This document shows positions 1 to 8,900 of a stretch of 12,427 nt of DNA, piece after piece. The stretch lies in NCBI GenBank assembly GCA_017964055.1, contig JAGCSS010000331.1, positions 1-12,427 of the forward strand. The letters run 5' to 3'. The notes beneath the pieces were generated by a model, which was given only the letters and a program-made list of their open reading frames with translations, did no database searches and was not told the origin of the DNA. Each line of letters starts with the position of its first letter. The first letter of the stretch is position 1. A program made the translations under genes and the position numbers. The stretch comes from Lachnospiraceae bacterium. GTDB taxonomy: Bacteria > Bacillota > Clostridia > Lachnospirales > Lachnospiraceae.

Positions 1-768
1 ATAGAACTTGATCAGCTGATCGTAGGTGATGTCCAGGATAGTATCCGGTACGCCGCCGCTGATATAAGCATAGTTCGAATCGGGATAAAGATGTCTGAAA
101 ACGTAATTGAGGGTGAAGGAATCGAGATCGGACAGGGAACCTTTCATCTCATTGTAAACAACGCCGGTAACGGTAAGGGGATCGTTCACATCCTCGAGAA
201 CGTATCTCCACGCCTCACGGTAGAAATAGTTGGGGTCGTTTCTTACTGCACCGTGGAACGAGCAGTCAAGATAGTAATCCGCGCCGTTCATCAGTTCCTG
301 CTCATCGAGCGAAGCTACATAGTAGTTCGTTGACGAATGCCAGGTAGTGGCATTGATGTCGGTGATGAATCCCTGTGATGACAGATCAAAGAAAACATCG
401 AGTCCGGGGTACTTTTCACTCGCCGCGCATACGGAATGCTCGAGAATGTGCAGTCTTCCGGTATCGTCCGAAGGCTCTGTCTTGAACAGGATACCGAAAG
501 CGCGCTCGGGATCGCTGTTTACGAGCATGTAAACCTTAGCGCCGGTCTTATCATGCTCCCATACCTGAAGATAGCCGTCCTCGGCCTCTTCCGCGGTAAG
601 GATCTTAAGTGTAAAACCGTGTGCCTTTGCACCCTCGGCAAGCCTCGTGCTGATGAGCATGGGCGTTTCGTCGGCGCGTACCTTAGTTGCGCCGTCGCCG
701 ATGCAAAAGCTTCCGACTGCCAGCATGAATGCTATAACAAGGGCAGTCAGTCTCTTGAATCTTTTCAT
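1..768 (-). CDS. Exported M16C (presequence protease/insulinase-type) zinc metallopeptidase, N-terminal part, runs off the left edge
   Basis: The frame is open from an ATG at 768 to base 1, giving 256 residues of a protein that in this family is usually about 950-1000 residues. Residues 1-32 look like a signal peptide: a basic start (MKRFKR), a hydrophobic core, and a likely cleavage after VRA. The inverted zinc motif HILEH lies at residues 107-111 (His107 and His111 ligands, Glu110 catalytic), and the distal ligand Glu207 sits in VVYNEMKG. The 96-residue gap from His111 to Glu207 matches the M16C/PreP type rather than the shorter gap of pitrilysin. Other PreP-like stretches are the YYVAS strand and the LYPDSNYAYISGG segment. 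Known M16C enzymes degrade peptides inside a closed chamber; this copy is predicted to act outside the membrane. AAGGAGGA at 776-783 precedes the start. It is divergent from the ABC transporter pair. Family assignment is secure; substrate unknown. Confidence 0.9.
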   Translation of the reverse strand, partial: MKRFKRLTALVIAFMLAVGSFCIGDGATKVRADETPMLISTRLAEGAKAHGFTLKILTAEEAEDGYLQVWEHDKTGAKVYMLVNSDPERAFGILFKTEPSDDTGRLHILEHSVCAASEKYPGLDVFFDLSSQGFITDINATTWHSSTNYYVASLDEQELMNGADYYLDCSFHGAVRNDPNYFYREAWRYVLEDVNDPLTVTGVVYNEMKGSLSDLDSFTLNYVFRHLYPDSNYAYISGGVPDTILDITYDQLIKFY

Positions 769-814
769 TCTTAATTCCTCCTTGTTGATATTAAGGCAAT
801 TACTCCCGAAGAGT

Positions 815-843
815 ATTATATTACGTGCAGATGTTAATGTAAA
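815..843 (-). promoter_or_regulatory. Predicted sigma-A-type promoter for the M16C peptidase
   Basis: Read on the minus strand, TTTACA (838-843, five of six matches to TTGACA) and a perfect TATAAT (815-820) are separated by exactly 17 bp. The start codon at 768 lies about 40 nt beyond the expected transcription start, with a strong ribosome binding site between. No operator was recognised. Confidence 0.65.
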
Positions 844-897
844 ACTCAATTTTGACTGTGCTCTGATTAAATATTTCTTAAATTGCAAAATCGTAGT

Positions 898-926
898 TTC
901 CTTTTTCGATACAAAGAGGATATAAT
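898..926 (+). promoter_or_regulatory. Possible promoter for the ABC transporter pair
   Basis: A perfect TATAAT lies at 921-926, 41 bp before the ATG of the ABC ATPase. The hexamer 17 bp upstream (898-903, TTCCTT) is a poor -35 match, so the promoter may be weak or activator-dependent. The AT-rich spacer contains no other well-spaced hexamer pair on this strand. Confidence 0.4.
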
Positions 927-967
927 GAAGCAAAACAAAGGATATTACCGAAAAGGCAGGTATATAA

Positions 968-1669
968 ATGAGTTTTGTCGAATTCGAGCATGTCAGGAAA
1001 GTCTATCATATGGGTGAAATGGATATCGAAGCGCTGCGCGATGTGAATTTCTGCGTTGAAAAGGGCGAATTCTGCGTCATCGTCGGCGCGAGCGGCGCCG
1101 GAAAGACCACTATCCTCAACATCCTCGGCGGCATGGATTCCGCCACCTCCGGACGCGTAACGCTCGACGGCGAGGAAGTCTCATCCTTCAATTCCATGCG
1201 TCTTACCACTTACCGCCGCCATGACATCGGCTTTGTCTTCCAGTTCTATAATCTGGTCCAGAACCTGACCGCCGTGGAAAATGTCGAGCTGGCCTCTCAG
1301 ATCTGCAAGAATCCCCTCGATGCAATGAGTGTCATAGAAAGCGTCGGCTTAAAGGACCGCGCGCAGAATTTCCCCGCACAGCTCTCCGGCGGCGAGCAGC
1401 AGCGCGTGGCCATTGCCCGTGCGCTTGCCAAGAATCACAAACTCCTGCTCTGCGACGAGCCGACCGGCGCGCTCGATTACAATACAGGTAAAATGATACT
1501 TTCCTTGCTGCAGGACGCCTGCCGCAAACAGGGCATGACGGTCATCGTCATCACCCACAACCAGGCCCTGACCGCCATGGCCGACCGCATAATAACGGTC
1601 AAAAGCGGCACTATCAAGGACATGCGCATGAACGACCATATAGTCCCCGTCGAAGAGATAGACTGGTAA
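968..1669 (+). CDS. ABC transporter ATP-binding protein, LolD/MacB/FtsE-like
   Basis: This 233-residue protein is a normal-length ATPase subunit of the class that works with FtsX-type permeases. All ABC motifs are intact: Walker A GASGAGKT at 40-47 (Lys46), Q-loop Gln92 in FVFQFYNL, signature LSGGEQ at 139-144, Walker B LLLCDE at 159-164 with catalytic Glu164, D-loop ALD at 168-170, and switch His197 in ITHN. It should hydrolyse ATP on the cytoplasmic face as a dimer and drive the permease encoded 84 bp downstream. Enzymes of this class (type VII ABC systems) usually do mechanical work on extracytoplasmic substrates or on partner proteins rather than moving a small solute through a pore. The start is preceded by a moderate ribosome binding site (AAAAGGCAGG, 951-960). 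The last 15 or so residues after the core are short and acidic. Substrate unknown. Confidence 0.93.
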   Translation: MSFVEFEHVRKVYHMGEMDIEALRDVNFCVEKGEFCVIVGASGAGKTTILNILGGMDSATSGRVTLDGEEVSSFNSMRLTTYRRHDIGFVFQFYNLVQNLTAVENVELASQICKNPLDAMSVIESVGLKDRAQNFPAQLSGGEQQRVAIARALAKNHKLLLCDEPTGALDYNTGKMILSLLQDACRKQGMTVIVITHNQALTAMADRIITVKSGTIKDMRMNDHIVPVEEIDW

Positions 1670-1753
1670 TTCGAATTGTGACAGGTACCACAGTATCAGG
1701 CACCGGCAACAAAATCATCGGCATAGAAAAAAAGAAAGGAGGCGGCAGCTGCA

Positions 1754-4700
1754 ATGAACAGGAGCATGTGGAAAACGACCCTGCGCGAGATACGCGCGAG
1801 CCTTGGGCGTTATCTTGCCATTTTTGCCATCATTGCGCTCGGTGTCGGCTTCTTTTCGGGATTAAAGGTCACCGGACGGGCCATGGTCAAGGTTACCGAT
1901 GATTATTTAAAAGAGCACAGTTTTTACGATTACCGCCTGATATCTACTCTGGGTCTGGAGGAAGCCGATGCGGAGGCACTGCGCCGCATGACCGGTGTCC
2001 GTGCCGCGAGCGGCGCCTACCACGCCGATGCCGTTGTCACCGACGGCTCTGCCGAAGTCGCCGTCAGCTTCCACTCCATAACTCCCGGCATCAATACGCC
2101 CTCTCTCACCGCCGGCCGCATGCCCGTCTCTTCGGGTGAGGCTGTCGCGGATGCCCGCTTTTGTTCCGAATCGATGATCGGCACGACGATCAGACTAGCG
2201 GATTCCAATACCGATGACAATCTTGAAAACTTCGCGCGCCGAGACTTTACGATAGTCGGTCTTGCGTACTCTCCGCTCTATCTTAATTACGAGCGCGGAA
2301 CGACCTCTGTCGGCAACGGCTCCGTCAGCTATTTCTGCCTGATCCTTCCCGAAGATTTCGATTTCGAGGTATATACGGACATCTATGTAAAGATGGATTC
2401 CGATCCGTATATTTATTCCGACGATTATAAAAGTTTCAAGGACGAGAATAAGCCGGGTATGGAGGATGCTCTCACCGAACGCGCCATGATACGCTACAAC
2501 AGGCTGTATTCCGATGCCGACGGTGAGCTTACGGATGCGCGCAGGGAACTGGCCGATGCCGAACAGAAACTCGCTGATGCCCACAAAGAGATCGAAGACG
2601 GCAAACAGGAAATAGCGGACGGTGAACAGGAACTTGCCGACGCCCGCGCCGAGATCGCCGAAAATGAAGCGAAGCTCGCCGACGCGGAGAAAGAAATAGC
2701 CGAAAACGAGCAAAAACTCATCGATGCCGAGAAAGAGATAGCCGACAACGAAAAACTCCTTTCAGACGGCGAAAAAGAACTGGCAGACGGCAAGAAGAAG
2801 CTCTCCGAAGCCGCAAAGCAGATCGCGGATAACGAGGCCGCACTTTCCGCAGCGGCCGATGAGCTCAATGAAAAGGAACAGCTTATCGAGGCCGGCGAAA
2901 AAGAGCTCGATGCTAATGAAAAACAGCTGAATGAAGCTTTTTCGCAGCTGCAGGGACAGGAACAGGAACTCCTCGCAGCGAAAGAAGCCATAATGGCCAT
3001 GGGTCTTCCCGAAGAAATGGCCATGGCTCAGCTGTCTGAGCAGTTTACCGCGCTCGAAGCTGCGAAAGCAACGCTTGAAGCCAACAGGACAGCACTCGAA
3101 GAGGCCCGCGCCGAACTCGTTTCGGGCAGGGCCGCGCTCGAAGCGGGCAGAGCTGAATATGAAGCCGGACTTGAGGCGTTTAATACCGGAAAAGCCGAAT
3201 ATGAGAAAAACCTCGCAGCTTACGAGAGCTCGAAAGACGAGATCGCAAACGGCCGCAGGGAACTTGAAGACGCAAAGCTTAAAGTCGCCGACGGATGGGC
3301 AGAGTTAAATGATGGCAAGACAGAACTCGAGGACGGCAGGCAAAAGCTCGCCGACGCAAAAACAGAGGTAGCCGACGGTGACGCCGAACTCGAAGACGCG
3401 CGGAAAAAGCTCGCTGACGGTGAAGCTGAACTGGCAGATAAAGAGCAGGAATTCTATGACGCAAAAGCCGAATTCGAAGACGCCGAACAGCAGCTCGCCG
3501 ACTTTAAGGAGCCAACGACTTACGTCCTTACCCGTGACGAGAACATAGGCTATGCATGCTTTGAGAACGACTCGAAGATCGTTGACGGTATCGCGGTGGT
3601 ATTCCCGGTATTCTTCTTCCTCGTTGCCGCTCTGGTCTGCGTTACCACGATGAGCCGCATGATCGAGGAACAGCGCACTCAGATAGGTGTATTAAAGGCG
3701 CTCGGCTACAGCTCAGGTACGATCATGGCCAAGTACCTTATCTACTCGGGCAGCGCAGCCCTCTTCGGAGGAGTCGGAGGATTCTTCCTCGGCTGCTATG
3801 CGTTCCCGACCATCATCTGGAAGGTTTACGGCCTGATGTACGGCTTCACGCCTATCCGCTTCCTGTTCGATCCCGTACTGTTTACGGTTTCGATCGCTGT
3901 CGCGCTCATATGCTCGGCCGGAACCACTTTCATCTCCTGCCGCTATGACCTCAGCCGCGTGGCCGCAGAGCTTATCAGGCCAAAATCGCCCAAGAGCGGC
4001 AAACGCATACTGCTCGAGCGCATCGGCTTTATCTGGAAAAGGATCAAATTCCTGCACAAGGTATCTATCCGCAACATCTTCCGCTACAAGGGCCGTTTCG
4101 TTATGATGCTGCTCGGCATAGGCGGTTGTACGGGACTTTTGCTGACCGGCTACGGCATCAGGGATTCGATAACCGAGATCGCGGACGAACAGTACACCAG
4201 GATACAGGTCTACGATGAGATGGTCAATTTCTCCGAGGCTCTGACCTATGACGAAATAGATGATTTCAAAAATGAGTTCGCCGGGTCTCTCAGTGAATTC
4301 ATGCCGATCCTTCAGTTCAGCGCAGATCCCGTCGGTACCGGCTCGATCCGTTCGCTGAATATGGTCGTGCTCGAGAGCGACCGCAACTGGACCGAACTGC
4401 TCAAACTCCACGACAAAAAGACAGGCGAGCAGCTCCCCTTCCCTGCCCCGGGTGAAGTTATCATCACGCACAACGCGGCTAAGATCAATAACCTCACGGT
4501 CGGCAGCATGATCACCTTCAGGGATTCGGATTTCAATGAATACACACTTAAAGTCAGCGGTATATGCGACAACTATTTCAATTCATACGCATATATCAGT
4601 GCCGACACGTATCTGAGCTTCCGGCCGTCCGAACCGCCGCACAGTATTTTCAGATCCGCAGCCGTCAACATAAAAGACGGCACCGACCTGCATGAGGCCG

Positions 4701-5188
4701 CTGCCGCATTTATGAATCATGATAAGGTTGCTTCGGTAAATGTCAACGCCGACACGCTCGATATGTTCTCAAAGATGATGAAGACCATGAACTATATCGT
4801 CGTGCTCGTCATCTTCTGCGCTGCCGCGCTGGCGTTCATAGTGCTCTATAACCTGACGAACATCAACATCACCGAGCGTATCCGCGAGATAGCCACGATC
4901 AAGGTCCTCGGCTTCTATCCGAACGAGACCGCCGCCTATGTATTCCGCGAGAACCTCGCCCTGACAGCTCTGGGTGCCGCAGTGGGCATACCCATAGGCA
5001 TATGGCTGCATCAATATGTCATGTCGAACATAAAGATCGATATGGTCACCTTTGATGTGCATATCAATCCGCCCAGTTACCTGTACGCGATACTCTACAC
5101 TTTCGCGTTCGCTCTGCTCGTGGATTTCGTGATGTTCTTTAAGCTCAAACGCATCAATATGGCGGAATCGCTCAAATCGATCGAATGA
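1754..5188 (+). CDS. FtsX-type ABC permease with a giant extracellular coiled-coil hairpin
   Basis: This 1144-residue permease partners the preceding ATPase. Predicted membrane segments are about 19-36, 610-632, 661-683, 706-728, 782-800, 1012-1033, 1064-1085 and 1109-1130, giving two FtsX-like halves of four helices. The halves share the FtsX coupling signature: IGVLKALGYSSG after helix 2 and IATIKVLGFYPNE after helix 6. The first extracellular region (about 40-608) starts with a globular part to about 250, then a Glu/Lys/Ala/Asp-rich heptad-repeat section at 255-583. The second extracellular domain (about 805-1010) has no repeats. AAAGGAGG at 1735-1742 fixes the start. Large FtsX-like permeases of this shape are common in Clostridia and mostly uncharacterised; possible roles are antimicrobial-peptide defence, lipid or lipoprotein handling, or cell-wall hydrolase control. 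The stop codon abuts that of the convergent gene. Family certain, substrate unknown. Confidence 0.92.
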   Translation: MNRSMWKTTLREIRASLGRYLAIFAIIALGVGFFSGLKVTGRAMVKVTDDYLKEHSFYDYRLISTLGLEEADAEALRRMTGVRAASGAYHADAVVTDGSAEVAVSFHSITPGINTPSLTAGRMPVSSGEAVADARFCSESMIGTTIRLADSNTDDNLENFARRDFTIVGLAYSPLYLNYERGTTSVGNGSVSYFCLILPEDFDFEVYTDIYVKMDSDPYIYSDDYKSFKDENKPGMEDALTERAMIRYNRLYSDADGELTDARRELADAEQKLADAHKEIEDGKQEIADGEQELADARAEIAENEAKLADAEKEIAENEQKLIDAEKEIADNEKLLSDGEKELADGKKKLSEAAKQIADNEAALSAAADELNEKEQLIEAGEKELDANEKQLNEAFSQLQGQEQELLAAKEAIMAMGLPEEMAMAQLSEQFTALEAAKATLEANRTALEEARAELVSGRAALEAGRAEYEAGLEAFNTGKAEYEKNLAAYESSKDEIANGRRELEDAKLKVADGWAELNDGKTELEDGRQKLADAKTEVADGDAELEDARKKLADGEAELADKEQEFYDAKAEFEDAEQQLADFKEPTTYVLTRDENIGYACFENDSKIVDGIAVVFPVFFFLVAALVCVTTMSRMIEEQRTQIGVLKALGYSSGTIMAKYLIYSGSAALFGGVGGFFLGCYAFPTIIWKVYGLMYGFTPIRFLFDPVLFTVSIAVALICSAGTTFISCRYDLSRVAAELIRPKSPKSGKRILLERIGFIWKRIKFLHKVSIRNIFRYKGRFVMMLLGIGGCTGLLLTGYGIRDSITEIADEQYTRIQVYDEMVNFSEALTYDEIDDFKNEFAGSLSEFMPILQFSADPVGTGSIRSLNMVVLESDRNWTELLKLHDKKTGEQLPFPAPGEVIITHNAAKINNLTVGSMITFRDSDFNEYTLKVSGICDNYFNSYAYISADTYLSFRPSEPPHSIFRSAAVNIKDGTDLHEAAAAFMNHDKVASVNVNADTLDMFSKMMKTMNYIVVLVIFCAAALAFIVLYNLTNINITERIREIATIKVLGFYPNETAAYVFRENLALTALGAAVGIPIGIWLHQYVMSNIKIDMVTFDVHINPPSYLYAILYTFAFALLVDFVMFFKLKRINMAESLKSIE
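2516..3502 (+). repeat. Heptad-repeat coiled-coil coding region (two arms and a turn) within the permease gene
   Basis: Residues 255-583 of the permease are diverged tandem 7-residue units, for example AENEAKL, ADAEKEI, AENEQKL, IDAEKEI, ADNEKLL, SDGEKEL, ADGKKKL around 302-350. This shows in DNA as loose 21-bp periodicity. The run breaks once, at residues 413-424 (coded by 2990-3025), where MGLPEEM brings Gly and Pro together. The arms on either side are almost equal (about 158 residues each), which suggests an antiparallel hairpin projecting from the membrane. The second arm is less regular near its start, with Tyr- and Gly-containing units. Confidence 0.85.
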
Positions 5189-5194
5189 TCATTT
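5174..5194. other. Imperfect inverted repeat across the two abutting convergent stop codons
   Basis: AAAT-c-GATC at 5174-5182 can pair with GATC-ATTT at 5187-5194 around the loop GAAT, an 8-bp stem with one bulged base. It could form in RNA from either strand. The stop hexamer TGATCA lies within it. The stem is AT-rich and only short, broken T-runs follow, so it would be at best a weak two-way terminator or an RNA-end stabiliser. Chance is possible because GATC is common around here. Confidence 0.3.
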
Positions 5195-5956
5195 CTTACT
5201 GAAGAAAGCGTTCAGTTTGGCGAGAAGCGTCTCCTTGTCGATCGTCTTTAACAGATAATCGACGGGATTCAGGCCGATCACGGACAGGACGCTTTCTTTG
5301 TCTCCGTGTCCCGTCAGGAACATTACCGGGATCTGCCCCGTCTCGGAGTCATTTTTCAGCATGGAAAGCACCTGCGGTCCGTTGGCTATCGGCATCTCAT
5401 AATCGAGCAGGATCAGGTCCGCCTTGTTTTTGGCCAGATAGCTGATCGCCTGCACTCCGTTGGACGCCATGCCGACATGATAATCGTTCTTGAGCCATAC
5501 ATAGACCGTGCGCATGTAATTGATATCGTCATCTACGATCAGGACGGTCTTTTTACGCTTATCACCGGTATTCTCATCGAGATATGTGCCTATCCTTTTC
5601 ACCAGCCTGTCGATATCGAGGGGCCTGGGGAAAGTCTCCGTTATCAGCTGCTCGGGAATGCTCTTTTTGGCGATGTCGAACAGCTCGTCCTCTCCTATCA
5701 GGAGCAGGCCGATGTCGCGGTCCTGGATGATGTCTTTCAGGTATACGAGCGATTCGGGTGAAGTCTCGAACTCCTCGCTCATGAACAGCACCACGAGCTC
5801 CATCGTCTTTGCGTGGTTCTCCAGCTCCTTTATCTCGGCGAGTGAAAACTCCGATTTAATGTTTACCCTGTCCAGCTTGGTCACAAGACTCTTTGCGAGA
5901 AAGCTTTCAGTCATGCTGACAATAACAACCTTTGCCGCTGTGCCGACAGTACCCAT
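5189..5956 (-). CDS. Double-receiver response regulator without output domain (degenerate first receiver)
   Basis: The 255-residue protein has two receiver-like halves. The second (about 136-253) is complete: acidic pocket Asp142-Asp144 in VLIVDDDIN, phospho-acceptor Asp185 in LILLDYEMP, Thr215 in FLTGHGD, and Lys237 in YLLKTID. The first (about 8-127) keeps the strand pattern (KVVIVSM, LVVLFMSEE, DIGLLLIG) but lacks the acidic pair and the acceptor Asp, and Arg111 in FPRPLD replaces the usual Lys, so it should not be phosphorylated. There is no DNA-binding, cyclase or other output domain. The gene starts 25 nt after the stop of the hybrid kinase, with a good ribosome binding site (GAGGTGA, 5961-5967), so the two are surely co-transcribed. 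Its likely role is the final phosphate acceptor, phosphate sink or adaptor for that kinase, by protein-protein contact. Receiver identity is certain; role is inferred from context. Confidence 0.88.
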   Translation of the reverse strand: MGTVGTAAKVVIVSMTESFLAKSLVTKLDRVNIKSEFSLAEIKELENHAKTMELVVLFMSEEFETSPESLVYLKDIIQDRDIGLLLIGEDELFDIAKKSIPEQLITETFPRPLDIDRLVKRIGTYLDENTGDKRKKTVLIVDDDINYMRTVYVWLKNDYHVGMASNGVQAISYLAKNKADLILLDYEMPIANGPQVLSMLKNDSETGQIPVMFLTGHGDKESVLSVIGLNPVDYLLKTIDKETLLAKLNAFFSKK

Positions 5957-5981
5957 CTTTTCACCTCATAAGATCAATAAT

Positions 5982-8900
5982 TTATATAACCTCTTTTACC
6001 AGGGCGGAAATGCCGTCCCAGTTAAGCTCTGTCAGGAGCTTCTCAACTGCGGAAATGCGCTCCTCATCGGCAGGCTCGAACGAATATCCCCTCAGGTCGG
6101 TAAGTATCCCGTCCATCAGCTCGTAGTCCATGCTCTGCGCTATCTCATACATCGTCTGATAGGCCTCTTTCAGAGCCTTTGCGCCGATCGCCGGCAGCTG
6201 CTTTTCCTCTCCGCCGTCAAGAGCCTTATCGAGCTCACGGTACATGCCAAGGAGTCTGCCCGTATTGGCCTCGATAAATGCCCTGTCGTTGTTCTTTCCC
6301 GCAGCCTCGAGCTGCTCCGCGAGCTTTGATAGCTCAGCGGCTCCGATTATCCGAGCCGAGCTCTTAAGTGCATGTACCTTGATCGTATATGCCGCGATAT
6401 CGCCGTCCGTCAGGCTCTGCTCTATCTCGTCGGCCTTAGTCCCCGCAGTCTTTTTAAATACCGAGAGAACCGAAACATAATCCTCGGGCGAGCCGCAGTT
6501 CTTAACTCCCGTCTTACAATCGAGTCCGTCGATCGCGAGAAGATACCCGGGAAGCTGAGATTCGGGCTTAGCCGCGGAATCCTGAGTCCGCATCTTGTCC
6601 CAGAGGCGGTCGTATTCCTTCCAGACATCGCTGCCCTTCGCGTTCTCGTTCATCTTGTATTCGGTATCCTCGTCGATCATCGCGAGCATCACATCCGCGA
6701 TGGCGGGGTCGAACCATTTACCGCTGCAGCGGACGATCTCAGCGCGGACATCCTCCTGCTTTTTGGGCACGGAATAGGTCCTGGTGCTGGTCATCGCGTC
6801 ATAGCAGTCGGCAATGCATGCGATCCTTGCGGATTCGGGGATTTCTTCGCCCTTAAGCCCGTCGGGATATCCGGTGCCGTCATAACGCTCGTGATGCCAT
6901 CTCGCGCCCTCACAGAGCATCGGCATGTCGGTGATCTCCTTAAGGATCTCATAGCCCTTTACCGTATGCGCCTTAACCTCGGCGAACTCATCGTCCGAAA
7001 GTCTGGTATTTTTATGTATGATATCTTCGTGTATGCCTATCTTGCCTATATCGTGCAGCAGGCCGATCTCATAGAGCATTATCTGCTCCTTATCGGTCTT
7101 GCCGAGCCTTCTGCCCATCTCCGCGCACAGCGCCGCAACCCTGCGCGAATGACCGTCCGTATAATGGTCCTTCGTATCAACGGTCTTCGAGAGCACCAGC
7201 ATCATGTCGCGGCTGAGTCTCCTGCTGCGGTTGGTCTGTTTCTCTACCTCATTCTCGATATACTGCTGATAATGGAACAGGTCTATGAGGCGCTTCGCGC
7301 GCTGCTTTAAGATATCGGGAACGAAAGGCTTGCGTATGAAGTCGGCCGCTCCGCTCTTAAACGCGTTTTCCTCGGTAACCGAATCATGGTCGCCTGTTAT
7401 CAGGAGCACAGGTATCTCTGCCGTGGATGACTCGTTGTTCAGTCTCTGCATGACCTCAAAGCCTGTGAGATCCGTCAGATGCACATCGAGCATGATAAGG
7501 TCGGGGATGTTATCCTTTGCGGCCTTAACACCCTCAGCGCCGCTGTTTGCGGTAAGGATCGAGTATTGCGGCTCCATGATGCCTCTTACCAGCTCGCGCA
7601 CGGTTTCGTCATCGTCGATAACGAGTATGCGTGAGGTCTCCGGAGTATTTCCGGACGTATCCGATGCATACAAGGAAACAGGCTTTTTCAGCTTTTCCGC
7701 CGGCAAAACTTCCGACAGCAGTTTTTCGAGCTTCGCGCCGTCCAAGGGCTTTGACAGATAGTCTGTAAAGCCTGCGTTCAGATACATCTCCCTCGCGCCC
7801 GAAACGGCATTCGCGGTGAGCGCTATGGCGGGAGTTTCGGTATTCTTACCGGACTCGCGCAGATGCTCCAGCGTTTCGATACCGTCCATATCGGGCATCA
7901 TATGATCGATGAATATCGCGTCGTACTGATTGCCTGCGGCCAGAGTGAGCGCGTCTCTTCCGCGCTCCGCCGTATCTATGCGGATCTCGGTCTTTTTGAG
8001 CAGGCTCCTGATCACGGTCAGGTTCATCTCGGTGTCATCCACAACAAGTATGCGTGCGTCGGGTGCGTGGAACAGCTCATGATACGAAGGCCCGTTCTCG
8101 GACGACTCAGCCAGCCTGTCGGAATAATCCCCGATCTCCTGCCACGAGATGACTTTCTGTTTCACCTCAAAGGAGAAACACGAACCTTTTCCGTATTCGC
8201 TCCGCACCTCCAGCTTCGCCTGCATCAGCTCGAGCAGCTGCCGTGTGATGCTCATGCCGAGTCCCGTGCCTTCGATCAGGCGGTTTCTCTTTTCCTCTAT
8301 TCGCTTATACGGGGAGAACAGCTTTTCCATGTCCTCCTGCTTCATACCGATGCCGGTATCCTCCACCGCAAATCCAAGCATGACCGACTTTTTGCCTTTT
8401 TCGGCCGGAGTGAAAGTGACTCTTAATGTCACTGTGCCATTCTCGGTGTATTTTACCGCATTGGTCAGCAGATTCATCACGCACTGCTTTATGCGGATCT
8501 CGTCGCCGTGCAGCAGATGCGGAATATGCCTGTCCACGTCGACAACGAATTTAAGGCCCTTTTTCGCGGCTCTGTCCCTGATCATGTTGACCAGATCGTT
8601 TATCAGTGAAGAAAGATCGTACTGGACCGGTATGATCTCCATCTTGCCTTCCTCGACCTTTGAGAAATCAAGGATATCGTTGATCAGAGAGAGCAGCGTC
8701 TTTCCGGCAGACATGATATCCGCGGCATAGGTACGTATGCTCTTTTCCTGAGATTCGCGCAGGATCATCTCATCCATGCCGAGTACGGCGTTGATGGGCG
8801 TCCTGATCTCGTGCGACATATTCGCGAGGAATCGGCTCTTTGCCTCGTTCGCGCTGTCGGCGATCTCTCTTTGCTGCCTCAGCTCATCCATATACCTGAT

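Noticed and set aside
10..21. Perfect 12-bp palindrome GATCAGCTGATC
   Set aside because: It is within the M16C coding sequence and fits ordinary codons there; no sign of a binding site or recombination site.
852..857. TTGACT on the plus strand as a -35 box for the ABC pair
   Set aside because: No acceptable -10 hexamer lies 16-18 bp downstream, and the good TATAAT at 921 is far too distant.
2494..3024. Ser/Ala/Phe-rich open frame antisense to the permease coiled coil
   Set aside because: Its low-complexity repeats are a mirror of the heptad codons on the plus strand; there is no start-site support.
3713..4471. 252-codon minus-strand open frame opposite the permease
   Set aside because: Antisense to conserved FtsX membrane segments; no ribosome binding site or recognisable domain.
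6372..7310. Long open frame on the plus strand opposite the HD-GYP/Hpt part of the kinase
   Set aside because: It lies wholly antisense to a gene with strong, ordered domain motifs, shows no family motif itself, and is explained by the codon bias of the true strand.
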